The position numbers were made by a program, and so were the translations under genes. The notes under the pieces are model-generated. The model did not search any database, was not told the DNA's origin, and worked only from the letters and a program-made list of their open reading frames with translations. Of a stretch of 35,342 bases of DNA, positions 1-7,901 are shown in pieces. Location of the stretch: positions 1 through 35,342 of the forward strand of contig DLDA01000036.1 of assembly GCA_002480925.1 (NCBI GenBank). Reading direction: 5' to 3'. This DNA comes from Lachnospiraceae bacterium UBA7784. GTDB lineage: Bacteria; Bacillota; Clostridia; Lachnospirales; Lachnospiraceae. Numbering within the stretch: position 1 is the stretch's first letter; each line of letters starts with the position of its first letter.

Positions 1-2
1 CA

Positions 3-491
3 GCGAATGGATACTTTGATGCTGATGATAATAAAGAGGCAAGAGTGAAGGCCAGAAAGGCCGTAAATGCTCAGAGAACTGAGGACTTTAGAAACGGTAC
101 ATACGCTTTGGCAGGAGGAGTTGTCGATCCATTGCCTTCGGACGCTCCGTTCTTTGTAAAGGATTACTATGATTATTACAAGACTAGCAGAGGTTATCAT
201 AAAAGAAGTCTTAACTCAAATGATGGCTGGGCAATTACCGGAATGATATCACTTTCCAATATGCGCCAGTTCCATTATGCGGGAGAGATTGATAATGCGG
301 TTCTTATGATCCATGGCGAGAAGGCTCATTCCTGCTATATGAGCAAGGATGCTTTCAAGCTGCTTAATGGAGATAATAAAGAGCTTTATATCATTCCTGG
401 TGCAGTACATACAGATCTCTATGATGGTGGAGATAAGGATTATATTCCATTTGATAAGCTAGAGAGTTTCTTTCATGAGTATTTAAAGTAA
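3..491 (+). CDS. Alpha/beta hydrolase, C-terminal part (5' end outside window)
   Basis: The reading frame is open to the left edge of the window, so this is the 3' part of a longer gene; the GTG at 45 is not a convincing start. The visible part has the late features of an alpha/beta hydrolase: a strand followed by a turn in AVLMIHGEKAHS, where the acidic member of the triad normally sits, and IIPGAVHTDLYD, whose His fits the catalytic His near the C-terminus. It resembles the dienelactone-hydrolase/YcjY-like hydrolases. In clostridia these often sit with small reductase, cupin and cyclophilin-like genes, and the next two items here agree with that. The nucleophile Ser region lies outside the window, so activity cannot be judged. 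Substrate is unknown. Confidence 0.75.
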   Translation, partial: ANGYFDADDNKEARVKARKAVNAQRTEDFRNGTYALAGGVVDPLPSDAPFFVKDYYDYYKTSRGYHKRSLNSNDGWAITGMISLSNMRQFHYAGEIDNAVLMIHGEKAHSCYMSKDAFKLLNGDNKELYIIPGAVHTDLYDGGDKDYIPFDKLESFFHEYLK

Positions 492-493
492 AA

Positions 494-580
494 ATCGAAA
501 GGCAGATTTTTGAGATTCCTGGTGAGGATGGAACAACGGAATGGTGCCAACCGGTTTCTGACAAGTCATATGGTGAATGA
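494..580 (+). pseudogene. Possible gene tail (cupin/carboxymuconolactone-decarboxylase-like C-terminus)
   Basis: Between the hydrolase and the lipoprotein an open frame without a start encodes about 28 residues, including EIPGEDGTTEW and QPVSDKSYGE, ending in TGA at 578-580. The W..PVSD..Y pattern resembles the last residues of small cupin-domain proteins that often sit in this kind of cluster. The TGA overlaps the ATG of the next gene as ATGA, the usual arrangement for translationally coupled genes. I infer that a cupin gene once ended here and that its body was deleted. The match is from memory and short, so confidence is low. Confidence 0.3.
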
Positions 581-1125
581 AAATGATGTCGAAAAGAATT
601 GTAGCAACACTGGTGGTCTTCTTTTTGTTATTAACCGGGTGTAATGCAAATAATACCGGTGATTCTCAAGAAGATAATGTTGGGCAGATGAAATCCGGTG
701 TTCAAACAGATACAAATGAGTCAAAGGAGCAGACTGAGATGAAAATGGCGGATGAAAGCGCACTGGCTGATAATCAGATTTGTGTAACAGTAGGAAGTAG
801 TTCATTTATTGTGAATCTGGAAGATAATGAAACTGCCAAAGCTTTAAGAGAAATGCTTGCGGATGGGGATTTGACTATTTCAGCATCAAATTACGGAGGT
901 TTTGAGAAGGTCTGTCAGTTGGGAAAGACTCTACCACGTAACGACAAACAGATTACAACTGAGGTTGGGGATGTGATGTTGTACAGTGGAAATCAGATAG
1001 TATTCTTTTATGGCGCTAATTCATGGTCATATACGAAAATAGGTAAAGTGGAAGCGTCGAGTATCGAAGAGCTTGAAAGTGTGTTAAGTGGATCAGAGAC
1101 AGAAGTCATATTAAGCATAAAATAA
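577..1125 (+). CDS. Lipoprotein with cyclophilin-like domain
   Basis: The protein has 182 residues. Residues 1-22 are a lipoprotein signal: basic start, hydrophobic core, and lipobox LLTG-C22. Residues 23-60 are a polar Ser/Thr/Asn/Gln/Glu-rich linker typical of surface lipoproteins. The rest (about 65-182) looks like the cyclophilin-like beta-barrel family found as small clostridial proteins; the pattern GDVMLYSGNQIVFFYGANSWSY is its clearest mark. It should be anchored outside the membrane. Function is unknown; members commonly sit next to flavodoxin, aldo/keto reductase, cupin and hydrolase genes. The ATG at 577 overlaps the stop of the preceding tail (ATGA). An ATG at 583 with GGTGA upstream is an alternative start and would remove two residues. 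A terminator follows at 1246. Confidence 0.75.
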   Translation: MKMMSKRIVATLVVFFLLLTGCNANNTGDSQEDNVGQMKSGVQTDTNESKEQTEMKMADESALADNQICVTVGSSSFIVNLEDNETAKALREMLADGDLTISASNYGGFEKVCQLGKTLPRNDKQITTEVGDVMLYSGNQIVFFYGANSWSYTKIGKVEASSIEELESVLSGSETEVILSIK

Positions 1126-1245
1126 GGAGATGGATACAAAAAAGTCAGCTTGATCATACCAGGTTGGATCAGAGTTTTCAATCTATGGAGTAATGTGGAG
1201 AATGCCTTGAAATGAGGCAGAAAATAAGGATTATATTTCAAAAAT

Positions 1246-1268
1246 AAGAGCCTTAGGGCTCTTTTTTA
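1246..1268 (+). terminator. Rho-independent terminator
   Basis: A 7-bp stem (AAGAGCC/GGCTCTT) with loop TTAG runs into a T tract. It closes the hydrolase/lipoprotein transcript. The 120 bases between the lipoprotein stop and this stem show no gene. Confidence 0.85.
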
Positions 1269-1314
1269 TTGAATAGTGTTGTAGCCATTCCAGGATGACC
1301 TGGATCTGATCTCA

Positions 1315-1343
1315 TTGTCTGTCACAGAGTTTCTCTGTATAAT
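1315..1343 (+). promoter_or_regulatory. Sigma-A-type promoter with palindromic spacer
   Basis: TTGTCT (1315-1320), 17-base spacer, TATAAT (1338-1343). The spacer carries the perfect inverted repeat ACAGAG-TTT-CTCTGT (1324-1338), placed where a repressor would block polymerase. No complete gene follows directly; dgt starts 226 bases later. A small hairpin TCCAGG/CCTGGA lies just upstream (1289-1304). The promoter may be a relic of a lost gene, drive a leader for dgt, or make a small RNA. Confidence 0.5.
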
Positions 1344-1371
1344 GTCATAAGGATATTGCCCTTGATCCGCC

Positions 1372-1488
1372 GTGACCTTAAGACCAAAGGAGGACAGGCC
1401 TGCTGCAGGCTCTCTTGGGACAAAGATAGACCATGTGGTGGAGAAGGCTCTTGACGGGCTTGATAAGATAATCTGCCCGAAAAAATAG
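1372..1488 (+). pseudogene. Possible 38-codon gene remnant
   Basis: A GTG-started frame of 38 codons ends at TAG 1486-1488. Its second half (GSLGTKIDHVVEKALDGL) has the codon use and helical amphipathic pattern of real coding sequence here, but there is no ribosome site before the GTG and the N-terminal part is unconvincing. It looks like the C-terminal end of a decayed gene. I do not recognise the family. Confidence 0.3.
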
Positions 1489-1490
1489 GC

Positions 1491-1520
1491 TTGTCGCTTT
1501 TTTTAATTATGTGCTATAAT
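1491..1520 (+). promoter_or_regulatory. Promoter for the dgt-dnaG-rpoD operon
   Basis: TTGTCG (1491-1496), 18-base spacer, perfect TATAAT (1515-1520). Transcription would start near 1527, about 43 bases before the dgt start, and read into the macromolecular-synthesis operon. Confidence 0.65.
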
Positions 1521-1569
1521 AAAAAGCAATGGCTTTTTTTGAGGCGCAGGCGCCGGAGAGGAGAATGGC

Positions 1570-2586
1570 ATGCTGATTCGTGAGACCATCGAGCAGATGG
1601 AAAAGGAGGAGCTCTCCCCATATGCTACGCTTTCGGTAAATTCAAGGGGAAGGAAGGTAGCTGAGGAGCAGTGCGATATCAGACCGGTCTTCCAGAGAGA
1701 CAGGGATCGGATACTGCATTGCAAGGCCTTCAGGAGACTTATGAACAAGACACAGGTCTTCCTTTACCCTATGGGAGACCATTACAGGACCAGGATGAGC
1801 CATACCCTTGAGGTCGCTCAGAATGCCAGGACCATAGGAAGGGCCTTAAGGCTTAACGAGAGCCTGATAGAGGCCATTGCCTTAGGACATGATCTGGGAC
1901 ACACCCCTTTTGGCCATGCCGGAGAGGATGTGCTCGATAAGTGTACCAGTGGAGGCTTCAGTCACTCTGAGCAGTCTGTAAGGATAGTCGAGAAGCTTGA
2001 AAAGGACGGTAAGGGCTTGAATCTCACCTGGGAGGTAAGAGACGGGATCAGAAACCACCAGACCGAGGGACATCCTGCGACTCCAGAGGGAGCAGTCGTC
2101 CGCTTATCTGATAAGATAGCCTATATCTACGCCGATGTCGATGACGCTATAAGAGGCGAGATCATAAGAGAGGAGGACATCCCGACAGAGATCAGAAGGA
2201 CGCTTGGTATGAATGCCAAGGCAAGGCTTAATACTATGATCCATGATGTCATAACTACAAGCGAGGGAAGTCAGGAGATCAGGATGTCCGATGAGATAAG
2301 GGAGGCAGCCATGGACTTAAGGAGCTTCCTTTTCGCCAATGTATATAGAAACCCAAGGGCCAAGGGCGAGGAGATAAAGGCCAAGAGGATGATCCGCATG
2401 CTCTTCGAATATTACAATGAGAATCCTAAGGCCCTGCCTGAGAAGTATTACAATAGTATAGAAAGAAAACAGGATATGCAGGAGAGGATCATCTGCGATT
2501 ATATAGCCGGGATGACGGACAGCTACTGCAGGACAAAGTTTTCGGAGTTCTTTATTCCTAAGGCCTGGGAGGTAGATGGTTTTTGA
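1570..2586 (+). CDS. dgt: dGTPase-like HD-domain dNTP triphosphohydrolase
   Basis: The protein has 338 residues and belongs to the Dgt-like HD phosphohydrolases, which split dNTPs to nucleoside and triphosphate. The metal-binding HD set is visible: H78 in RMSHTLEV, then H107-D108 in GHDLGHTPFGH. The flanking AFRRLMNKTQVF block is typical of the family. The length is that of the short Gram-positive type. The start ATG at 1570 has GGAGAGGAG six bases upstream. It is the first gene of a run in which dnaG and rpoD follow without a gap, a common order in Lachnospiraceae, so dNTP pool control is transcribed together with primase and sigma factor. Substrate preference cannot be read from sequence. 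Confidence 0.93.
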   Translation: MLIRETIEQMEKEELSPYATLSVNSRGRKVAEEQCDIRPVFQRDRDRILHCKAFRRLMNKTQVFLYPMGDHYRTRMSHTLEVAQNARTIGRALRLNESLIEAIALGHDLGHTPFGHAGEDVLDKCTSGGFSHSEQSVRIVEKLEKDGKGLNLTWEVRDGIRNHQTEGHPATPEGAVVRLSDKIAYIYADVDDAIRGEIIREEDIPTEIRRTLGMNAKARLNTMIHDVITTSEGSQEIRMSDEIREAAMDLRSFLFANVYRNPRAKGEEIKAKRMIRMLFEYYNENPKALPEKYYNSIERKQDMQERIICDYIAGMTDSYCRTKFSEFFIPKAWEVDGF

Positions 2587-4367
2587 GCTATTATGACCAG
2601 GAGACAATTGAAGAGGTCCGCAGGGCAAACGACATAGTCGATGTGATAAAGGAATATGTCCCTCTGAAGAAGAGCGGCAGCAGCTATTTCGGACTCTGTC
2701 CCTTCCACGGAGAGAAGACACCGTCATTTTCGGTCTCTCCCTCGAGGCAGATGTATCACTGCTTTGGCTGCGGAGCAAGCGGGACTGTCTATCAGTTCAT
2801 GGAGAACTATCTCCATCTGTCCTTTCCCGAGGCAGTAGAGACTCTGGCCAATAGAGCCGGTATCACCATACAGTCAAAGGAGTTAAGCGGAGAGCAGAAG
2901 AGATGGAACGAAAGGAGGAAGCAGCTGCTTGCAGCAAATAAGGATGCAGCGGTCTATTTTTACAGTCTCCTCCACAGCGACAGAGGTGAGGCCTGTCTTG
3001 AATATTTTAAGGGCAGGGGCTTAAGCGATGATACAATGCTTAGGTTCGGGCTCGGATATTCGGATCCTCATTCTGATGATCTGTATTTATATCTAAAGAA
3101 AAAGGGATATTCTGACGATATACTCCGTGAGAGCGGTTTATTCACTTTCTCTGAGCAATACGGTATAAGGGACAAGTTCATAAACAGAGCCATGTTTCCG
3201 GTCATGGACCAGTACTCGAGGGTCGTTGCCTTCGGAGGACGGGTCTTCGGAGACGAAAAGCCCAAGTACTTAAACTCACCTGAGACCGATATCTTCCATA
3301 AGAGCAGGGAGCTCTACGGACTTCATCTGGCCAGACGGACCAGGAGGGGGTATCTAATCCTCTGCGAGGGATATATGGATGTGATAGCCCTTCATCAGGC
3401 AGGCTTTGACTGCGCTGTGGCTTCGCTTGGGACCTCTCTTACACCCCAGCAGGTCGAGGTTATATCACATATCACGAAGAATGTTTATCTGTCCTATGAC
3501 AGTGACGGAGCAGGAGTAAATGCCATTCTTCGTGCCATACCAATGTTTCAGTCAAAGGGGATCAATATGAGAGTCATAAATATGACCCCATATAAGGACC
3601 CGGATGAGTTCATAAAAGCTAAGGGAGCCGACGGGTATCAGAGGCGGATAGATAGTGCTGAGAATTTTTTCATATTCGAGATAAGACAGCTTGAGAAGAA
3701 ATACGATCTTAGAGATCCGGCAGAGCATACGGCCTTTGAGACAGAGACTGCGAAAAAGCTCCTCACCTTTAAGATAGAGCTCGAAAGAGAAAATTATACA
3801 GATACTGTCTGCAGGGAGTTTGATATCCCGAAGGAAGCGATGAAATCCCTGATCAGGAAGCTTTCAGCTGACCAGATTATAAAGCCTGATGCGGCTAAGC
3901 GTCGCAGCGAGTCAGCACCTTCTAAGGACAGGCAAAAGGATGATCCGGATCAGATGAGACTTCTTTCATGGATAGCAGACAGACCTGACCTTTTTTCAAC
4001 AGTGAAGGATTATCTTTTGCCAGAGGATTTTGATCAGGGAATACTAAGAGAGATAGCAGCACAGCTGTATGAACAGCTAGAGAAAAACGGGATAGCAAAT
4101 CCCGCTGTCATAATAGATTCTTTTGATGAGGTAGAGGATCAGAACAGGGCTTCATGGATCTTCCATGAAAATATAAGGTCGCTTCAGGATACTCCGAAGG
4201 AAGAGAAGACGAAGGCTTTTATCCTTACCCTTTCACGGGTAGTAAGGAGAAGCTATGATAAGCGGATAGATTCTCTTGATCCGGCCGATAACGGACGTTA
4301 TGATCTGATAAGGAAGCAGAAGGGATCACTGGATAAGATAGCAAAGCTTAGAATTGCCGATGCATGA
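2583..4367 (+). CDS. dnaG: DNA primase
   Basis: A 594-residue primase that makes RNA primers at the replication fork. Domain order: CHC2 zinc finger (C39, H42, C60, C63), then the RNA polymerase core, with the Toprim motifs CEGYMD (E262) and YDSDGAG (D306, D308) that bind catalytic metal, then a C-terminal helicase-binding region from about residue 450. The start is TTG at 2583, overlapping the dgt stop (TTGA), with GGGAGGT at 2567-2573 nine bases upstream; no better start fits the conserved N-terminus SYYDQETIEEVRRANDIV. It lies between dgt and rpoD, the classical macromolecular-synthesis arrangement without rpsU. Confidence 0.97.
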   Translation: MSYYDQETIEEVRRANDIVDVIKEYVPLKKSGSSYFGLCPFHGEKTPSFSVSPSRQMYHCFGCGASGTVYQFMENYLHLSFPEAVETLANRAGITIQSKELSGEQKRWNERRKQLLAANKDAAVYFYSLLHSDRGEACLEYFKGRGLSDDTMLRFGLGYSDPHSDDLYLYLKKKGYSDDILRESGLFTFSEQYGIRDKFINRAMFPVMDQYSRVVAFGGRVFGDEKPKYLNSPETDIFHKSRELYGLHLARRTRRGYLILCEGYMDVIALHQAGFDCAVASLGTSLTPQQVEVISHITKNVYLSYDSDGAGVNAILRAIPMFQSKGINMRVINMTPYKDPDEFIKAKGADGYQRRIDSAENFFIFEIRQLEKKYDLRDPAEHTAFETETAKKLLTFKIELERENYTDTVCREFDIPKEAMKSLIRKLSADQIIKPDAAKRRSESAPSKDRQKDDPDQMRLLSWIADRPDLFSTVKDYLLPEDFDQGILREIAAQLYEQLEKNGIANPAVIIDSFDEVEDQNRASWIFHENIRSLQDTPKEEKTKAFILTLSRVVRRSYDKRIDSLDPADNGRYDLIRKQKGSLDKIAKLRIADA

Positions 4368-4381
4368 AGGAGGAACCATAA

Positions 4382-5581
4382 ATGGCTAAGTCCACAAAGA
4401 CAACAACGGCGAAAAGGACTGACAATAAGGAGAAGGGAGGAATGTCAACAGAGGAGAAGGAGAAGATCTTTACGACCAAGCTTCAGGAGCTTTTAAGCCT
4501 CGCAAAGAAGAAAAAGAACGTACTCGAGTATAACGAGATCACCGAGTATTTCAGCGGGCTCAATCTAAATGACAAGCAGTTCGAGAAGATCCTCGATTTC
4601 CTCGAGAGCAATAATGTCGATGTCCTGCGTGATGATGTGGGCGTTGATGATGACATTCCTGAACCGGATGATGACTTCGTTCCTTCAGATGAGGACGATG
4701 TGGACCTCGAGAATATCGATCTTTCTGTTCCGGAGGGCGTTTCGATCGAGGATCCTGTAAGGATGTATCTAAAGGAGATAGGAAAGGTTCCTCTTCTTAC
4801 CGCAGATCAGGAGATAGAGCTTGCAAAGAAGATGGAATCAGATGATCCCCAGGTCCGCACTGCTGCAAGGAAGAAGCTGGCTGAGGCCAACCTTAGACTG
4901 GTGGTATCTATTGCCAAGAAGTATATTGGAAGAGGTATGCTTTTCCTCGACCTGATCCAGGAGGGTAATCTGGGTCTTATTAAGGCTGTCGAGAAGTTTG
5001 ACTACAAGAAAGGCTATAAGTTCTCTACCTATGCTACCTGGTGGATCCGTCAGGCCATAACCCGTGCCATAGCAGATCAGGCCCGTACCATAAGGATCCC
5101 TGTACATATGGTAGAGACCATAAACAAGCTTATCCGCGTACAGCGTCAGCTGCTTCAGGAGCTTGGCCGTGAGCCGACCCCTGAGGAGATAGCAGATGAG
5201 ATGGATCTGCCTGTCGAGAGGGTAAGGGAGATCCAGAAGATCTCCCAGGAGCCGGTATCACTGGAGACTCCTATAGGTGAGGAGGAAGACTCCCATCTGG
5301 GGGACTTCATCCCTGATGACAATATGCCGGTGCCTGCTGATGCAGCTACATACACCCTCTTAAGGGAGCAGCTGAATGATGTCCTTGATACCCTTACCCC
5401 AAGGGAGAAGAAGGTACTTATCTTAAGGTTCGGCCTAAAGGACGGCAGGGCCAGGACCCTTGAGGAGGTCGGCAAGGAATTCAATGTCACCCGTGAGCGT
5501 ATCAGACAGATAGAGGCAAAGGCTCTTCGCAAGCTTCGTCACCCTAGCAGGAGCAAGAAGCTGAAGGATTATCTTGAGTAA
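4382..5581 (+). CDS. rpoD: Primary sigma factor (sigma-70/SigA)
   Basis: The protein has 399 residues. Residues 1-100 form a charged region 1.1, very acidic towards its end. Region 1.2 starts near [19 protein letters not shown]. Region 2 carries the core-binding and -10 recognition block, including [20 protein letters not shown] and [18 protein letters not shown]. Region 3 follows, and region 4 with the -35-binding helix-turn-helix [20 protein letters not shown] ends the protein. There is no long insert between regions 1 and 2, as usual for Firmicutes. AAGGAGG at 4367-4373 overlaps the dnaG stop and is eight bases from the ATG. It directs housekeeping transcription; the TTGACA/TATAAT-like promoters in this window match its specificity. 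Confidence 0.97.
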   Translation: MAKSTKTTTAKRTDNKEKGGMSTEEKEKIFTTKLQELLSLAKKKKNVLEYNEITEYFSGLNLNDKQFEKILDFLESNNVDVLRDDVGVDDDIPEPDDDFVPSDEDDVDLENIDLSVPEGVSIEDPVRMYLKEIGKVPLLTADQEIELAKKMESDDPQVRTAARKKLAEANLRLVVSIAKKYIGRGMLFLDLIQEGNLGLIKAVEKFDYKKGYKFSTYATWWIRQAITRAIADQARTIRIPVHMVETINKLIRVQRQLLQELGREPTPEEIADEMDLPVERVREIQKISQEPVSLETPIGEEEDSHLGDFIPDDNMPVPADAATYTLLREQLNDVLDTLTPREKKVLILRFGLKDGRARTLEEVGKEFNVTRERIRQIEAKALRKLRHPSRSKKLKDYLE

Positions 5582-6264
5582 TGAAGAAGGAGTTATCAGA
5601 GAGGCTGTCCTGTGTATATGATCTGGTGACTGTTGGAGGCGTGGTCGCAGACGTTGGATGCGATCACGCCTTTTTGTCGATAGCGCTGGTAGCTGACGGC
5701 AGGGCAAGAAGAGCCATAGCTATAGACGTAAACAGGGGACCGCTTGAAAGGGCCAGACAGCATATTGCAGAAAACGGTCTGTCTGACAGGATAGATATAC
5801 TGCAATCAGACGGCCTTACAGAGCTTGATACCGTCCCTGATTCTATAGTAATATGCGGTATGGGAGGTTCGCTTATAGTCTCAATTCTTGAGAAGGGGCT
5901 TGAGATAGCGGGTAAGACAGGTGAGCTTATACTTTCTCCCCAGTCGGATGCTGCCATGGTCAGATACTGGCTTTATGATCACGGCTTTTCCTTGTCGGAG
6001 GAAAGGGCTCTTGTCGATTCCGGAAAATACTATCAGATAATAAAGACCATACCCGATGGCAGAGCAGCAGGATGGGGAGAGATAAGCCCGTTTTCGATGA
6101 AATACGGGCCTTATCTTCTTGCCCACAGGGATAAGGCCCTTAAAGGCCAGCTTGAGAACAGGATAGATGTAATAGAATCTATAACAGAAAATCTGGACAG
6201 CAATGAGCCCAGATACAAGGAACTAAAAGGAGAAGAGAGTCTATGCAGGATTTTTGTGAGATAA
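5581..6264 (+). CDS. trmK: tRNA (adenine(22)-N1)-methyltransferase
   Basis: A 227-residue Rossmann-fold SAM methyltransferase of the TrmK family, which methylates A22 of some bacterial tRNAs. Visible marks are motif I VADVGCDHAFLSIAL (residues 22-36), the acidic residue after strand 2 (AIDVNRGPLERA), CGMGGSLI and LSPQSDAAMVRYWL. The ATG shares its A with the rpoD stop (TAATG), so translation is coupled. The order rpoD-trmK is common in Firmicutes. The 3' end overlaps the next gene by 22 bases. Confidence 0.93.
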   Translation: MKKELSERLSCVYDLVTVGGVVADVGCDHAFLSIALVADGRARRAIAIDVNRGPLERARQHIAENGLSDRIDILQSDGLTELDTVPDSIVICGMGGSLIVSILEKGLEIAGKTGELILSPQSDAAMVRYWLYDHGFSLSEERALVDSGKYYQIIKTIPDGRAAGWGEISPFSMKYGPYLLAHRDKALKGQLENRIDVIESITENLDSNEPRYKELKGEESLCRIFVR

Positions 6265-7901
6265 GGATAAACGGAGGAGAGCCACAGAGGGTTCCCAGAG
6301 ACCAGAAGCTTTCAGACCTTGCCAAGAAGGTATACGGAGAGGACTATGAAAAGGCATATCTGGCCATATATAATGGTAAGCTGACTGAGCTGACCCAGGA
6401 TGTAAGGGAGGACGGGACTATTGATTTCCTTTCATCTGCCAATAAGGACGGACAGAGGGCCTACAGGAGGAGTCTTGTCTTCCTTATGCATAAGGCTCTC
6501 CATGAGCTTTTTCCTGAAGAAAAGCCTACGGTTTTCGTTCAGTTTTCATTAGGCGACGGATATTACTGTACATTCGGAGAGGGAAGGAAGGCGACTAAGA
6601 AGCTTCTTTCGGAGCTTAAGAGAAAGATGAAGGAGATAGTTACACTTGATCTTCCCATCACCAAGAAAACCTATCCAACTGTAGAGGCCACTGAGCTCTT
6701 CGCAAGGGGCGGAATGCCTGATAAGGAAAAGCTTCTGCACTACAGGTCCAATTCCAGCACAAATATCTATGAGATAGACGGTATCCACGACTATTTCTAC
6801 GGCTATATGGTTCCGTCCACAGGATATCTTAAGTCCTTTGACATAGAGCCCTTTGACCAGGGCTTTGTGCTGCGGTTCCCGGATAATGAGGGAGTGATAG
6901 AAGCATTTGATCCACCAGTCAAGCTTTTTTCGGTCTTAAAGCGTACCAGGGAATGGGCTTTAGCCATGGATATAGATACGGTTGGTGCCTTAAACGATGC
7001 AATAGCAGGTGGCCGGACCAAGGAGATAATCCTTATGCAGGAGGCCTTCATGGAGGAGAGGATAGGCGCTCTTGCAAGTGAGATAGCCCAGGACAGCAAC
7101 AGGAAATTCGTGATGATAGCAGGCCCTTCATCCTCAGGAAAGACTACCTTCTCGAAAAGGCTTTCTATCCAGCTTAAGGCCAGGGGGCTCAGTCCTCATG
7201 CGGTCTCTCTTGACAACTATTATCTGGACCATGATCTGATGCCTGTCGATGAGAATGGGCAGAGGGATTTCGAGGCTCTTGAATGCCTTGATATAGAGCA
7301 GTTCAATTCAGATATGACAAGGCTCTTAAAGGGCGAGCAGGTCACTCTTCCTATCTTCGATTTCGTGGCCCAGAAGAGGGCTCCTGAAGGGATAAGGATG
7401 CAGCTTTCTGATAACGATGTCCTGGTCCTTGAGGGGATCCACGGACTTAATGACAAGCTAAGCTACTCCCTTCCGAAGGAGTCAAAGTACAAGATCTATA
7501 TATCAGCCCTGACCCAGCTTGCAATAGATGAGCACAACCCGCTGTCTACGACGGACGGTCGGCTTATAAGGCGTATCGTAAGGGATGCCAGAACCCGGGG
7601 TACCACGGCAAGGGAGACCATAGCCATGTGGGATTCGGTTCACAGAGGCGAGAAGAAGAATATATTCCCCTTCCAGGAGTCTGCGGATGCAATGTTCAAC
7701 TCAGCCCTTATCTATGAGATGGCAGTCCTTAAGATCTATGCTGAGCCGCTTCTCTATGGGATTCCCTCTGACTGCAGGGAGCATACCGAGGCCAAGAGAT
7801 TATTAAAGCTTCTTGACTATTTCCTCCCTATGCCTACCGAAAACATAGCTAATACCTCTCTGATCCGTGAGTTTATAGGCGGAAGCTGTTTTAATGTTTA
7901 A
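6243..7901 (+). CDS. TGS-domain nucleoside (uridine-type) kinase
   Basis: The protein has 552 residues. The N-terminus (about 1-65) resembles a TGS domain, followed by a region related to the editing/SAD part of threonyl-tRNA synthetase (up to about 250). The second half is a uridine/phosphoribulokinase-type kinase: P-loop GPSSSGKT at 294-301, then HAVSLDNYYLD and LVLEGIHGLND. This fused architecture is the clostridial 'nucleoside kinase' that transfers phosphate to a nucleoside; its true substrate is not known to me. AAGGAGA lies before the ATG at 6243, which is inside the end of trmK. Being in this operon suggests a link to RNA or nucleotide metabolism. Confidence 0.9.
   Translation: MQDFCEIRINGGEPQRVPRDQKLSDLAKKVYGEDYEKAYLAIYNGKLTELTQDVREDGTIDFLSSANKDGQRAYRRSLVFLMHKALHELFPEEKPTVFVQFSLGDGYYCTFGEGRKATKKLLSELKRKMKEIVTLDLPITKKTYPTVEATELFARGGMPDKEKLLHYRSNSSTNIYEIDGIHDYFYGYMVPSTGYLKSFDIEPFDQGFVLRFPDNEGVIEAFDPPVKLFSVLKRTREWALAMDIDTVGALNDAIAGGRTKEIILMQEAFMEERIGALASEIAQDSNRKFVMIAGPSSSGKTTFSKRLSIQLKARGLSPHAVSLDNYYLDHDLMPVDENGQRDFEALECLDIEQFNSDMTRLLKGEQVTLPIFDFVAQKRAPEGIRMQLSDNDVLVLEGIHGLNDKLSYSLPKESKYKIYISALTQLAIDEHNPLSTTDGRLIRRIVRDARTRGTTARETIAMWDSVHRGEKKNIFPFQESADAMFNSALIYEMAVLKIYAEPLLYGIPSDCREHTEAKRLLKLLDYFLPMPTENIANTSLIREFIGGSCFNV

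Noticed and set aside
7820..7893. Fluoride riboswitch before the CLC gene
   Set aside because: The upstream bases are coding sequence of the nucleoside kinase and I see none of the conserved riboswitch core.
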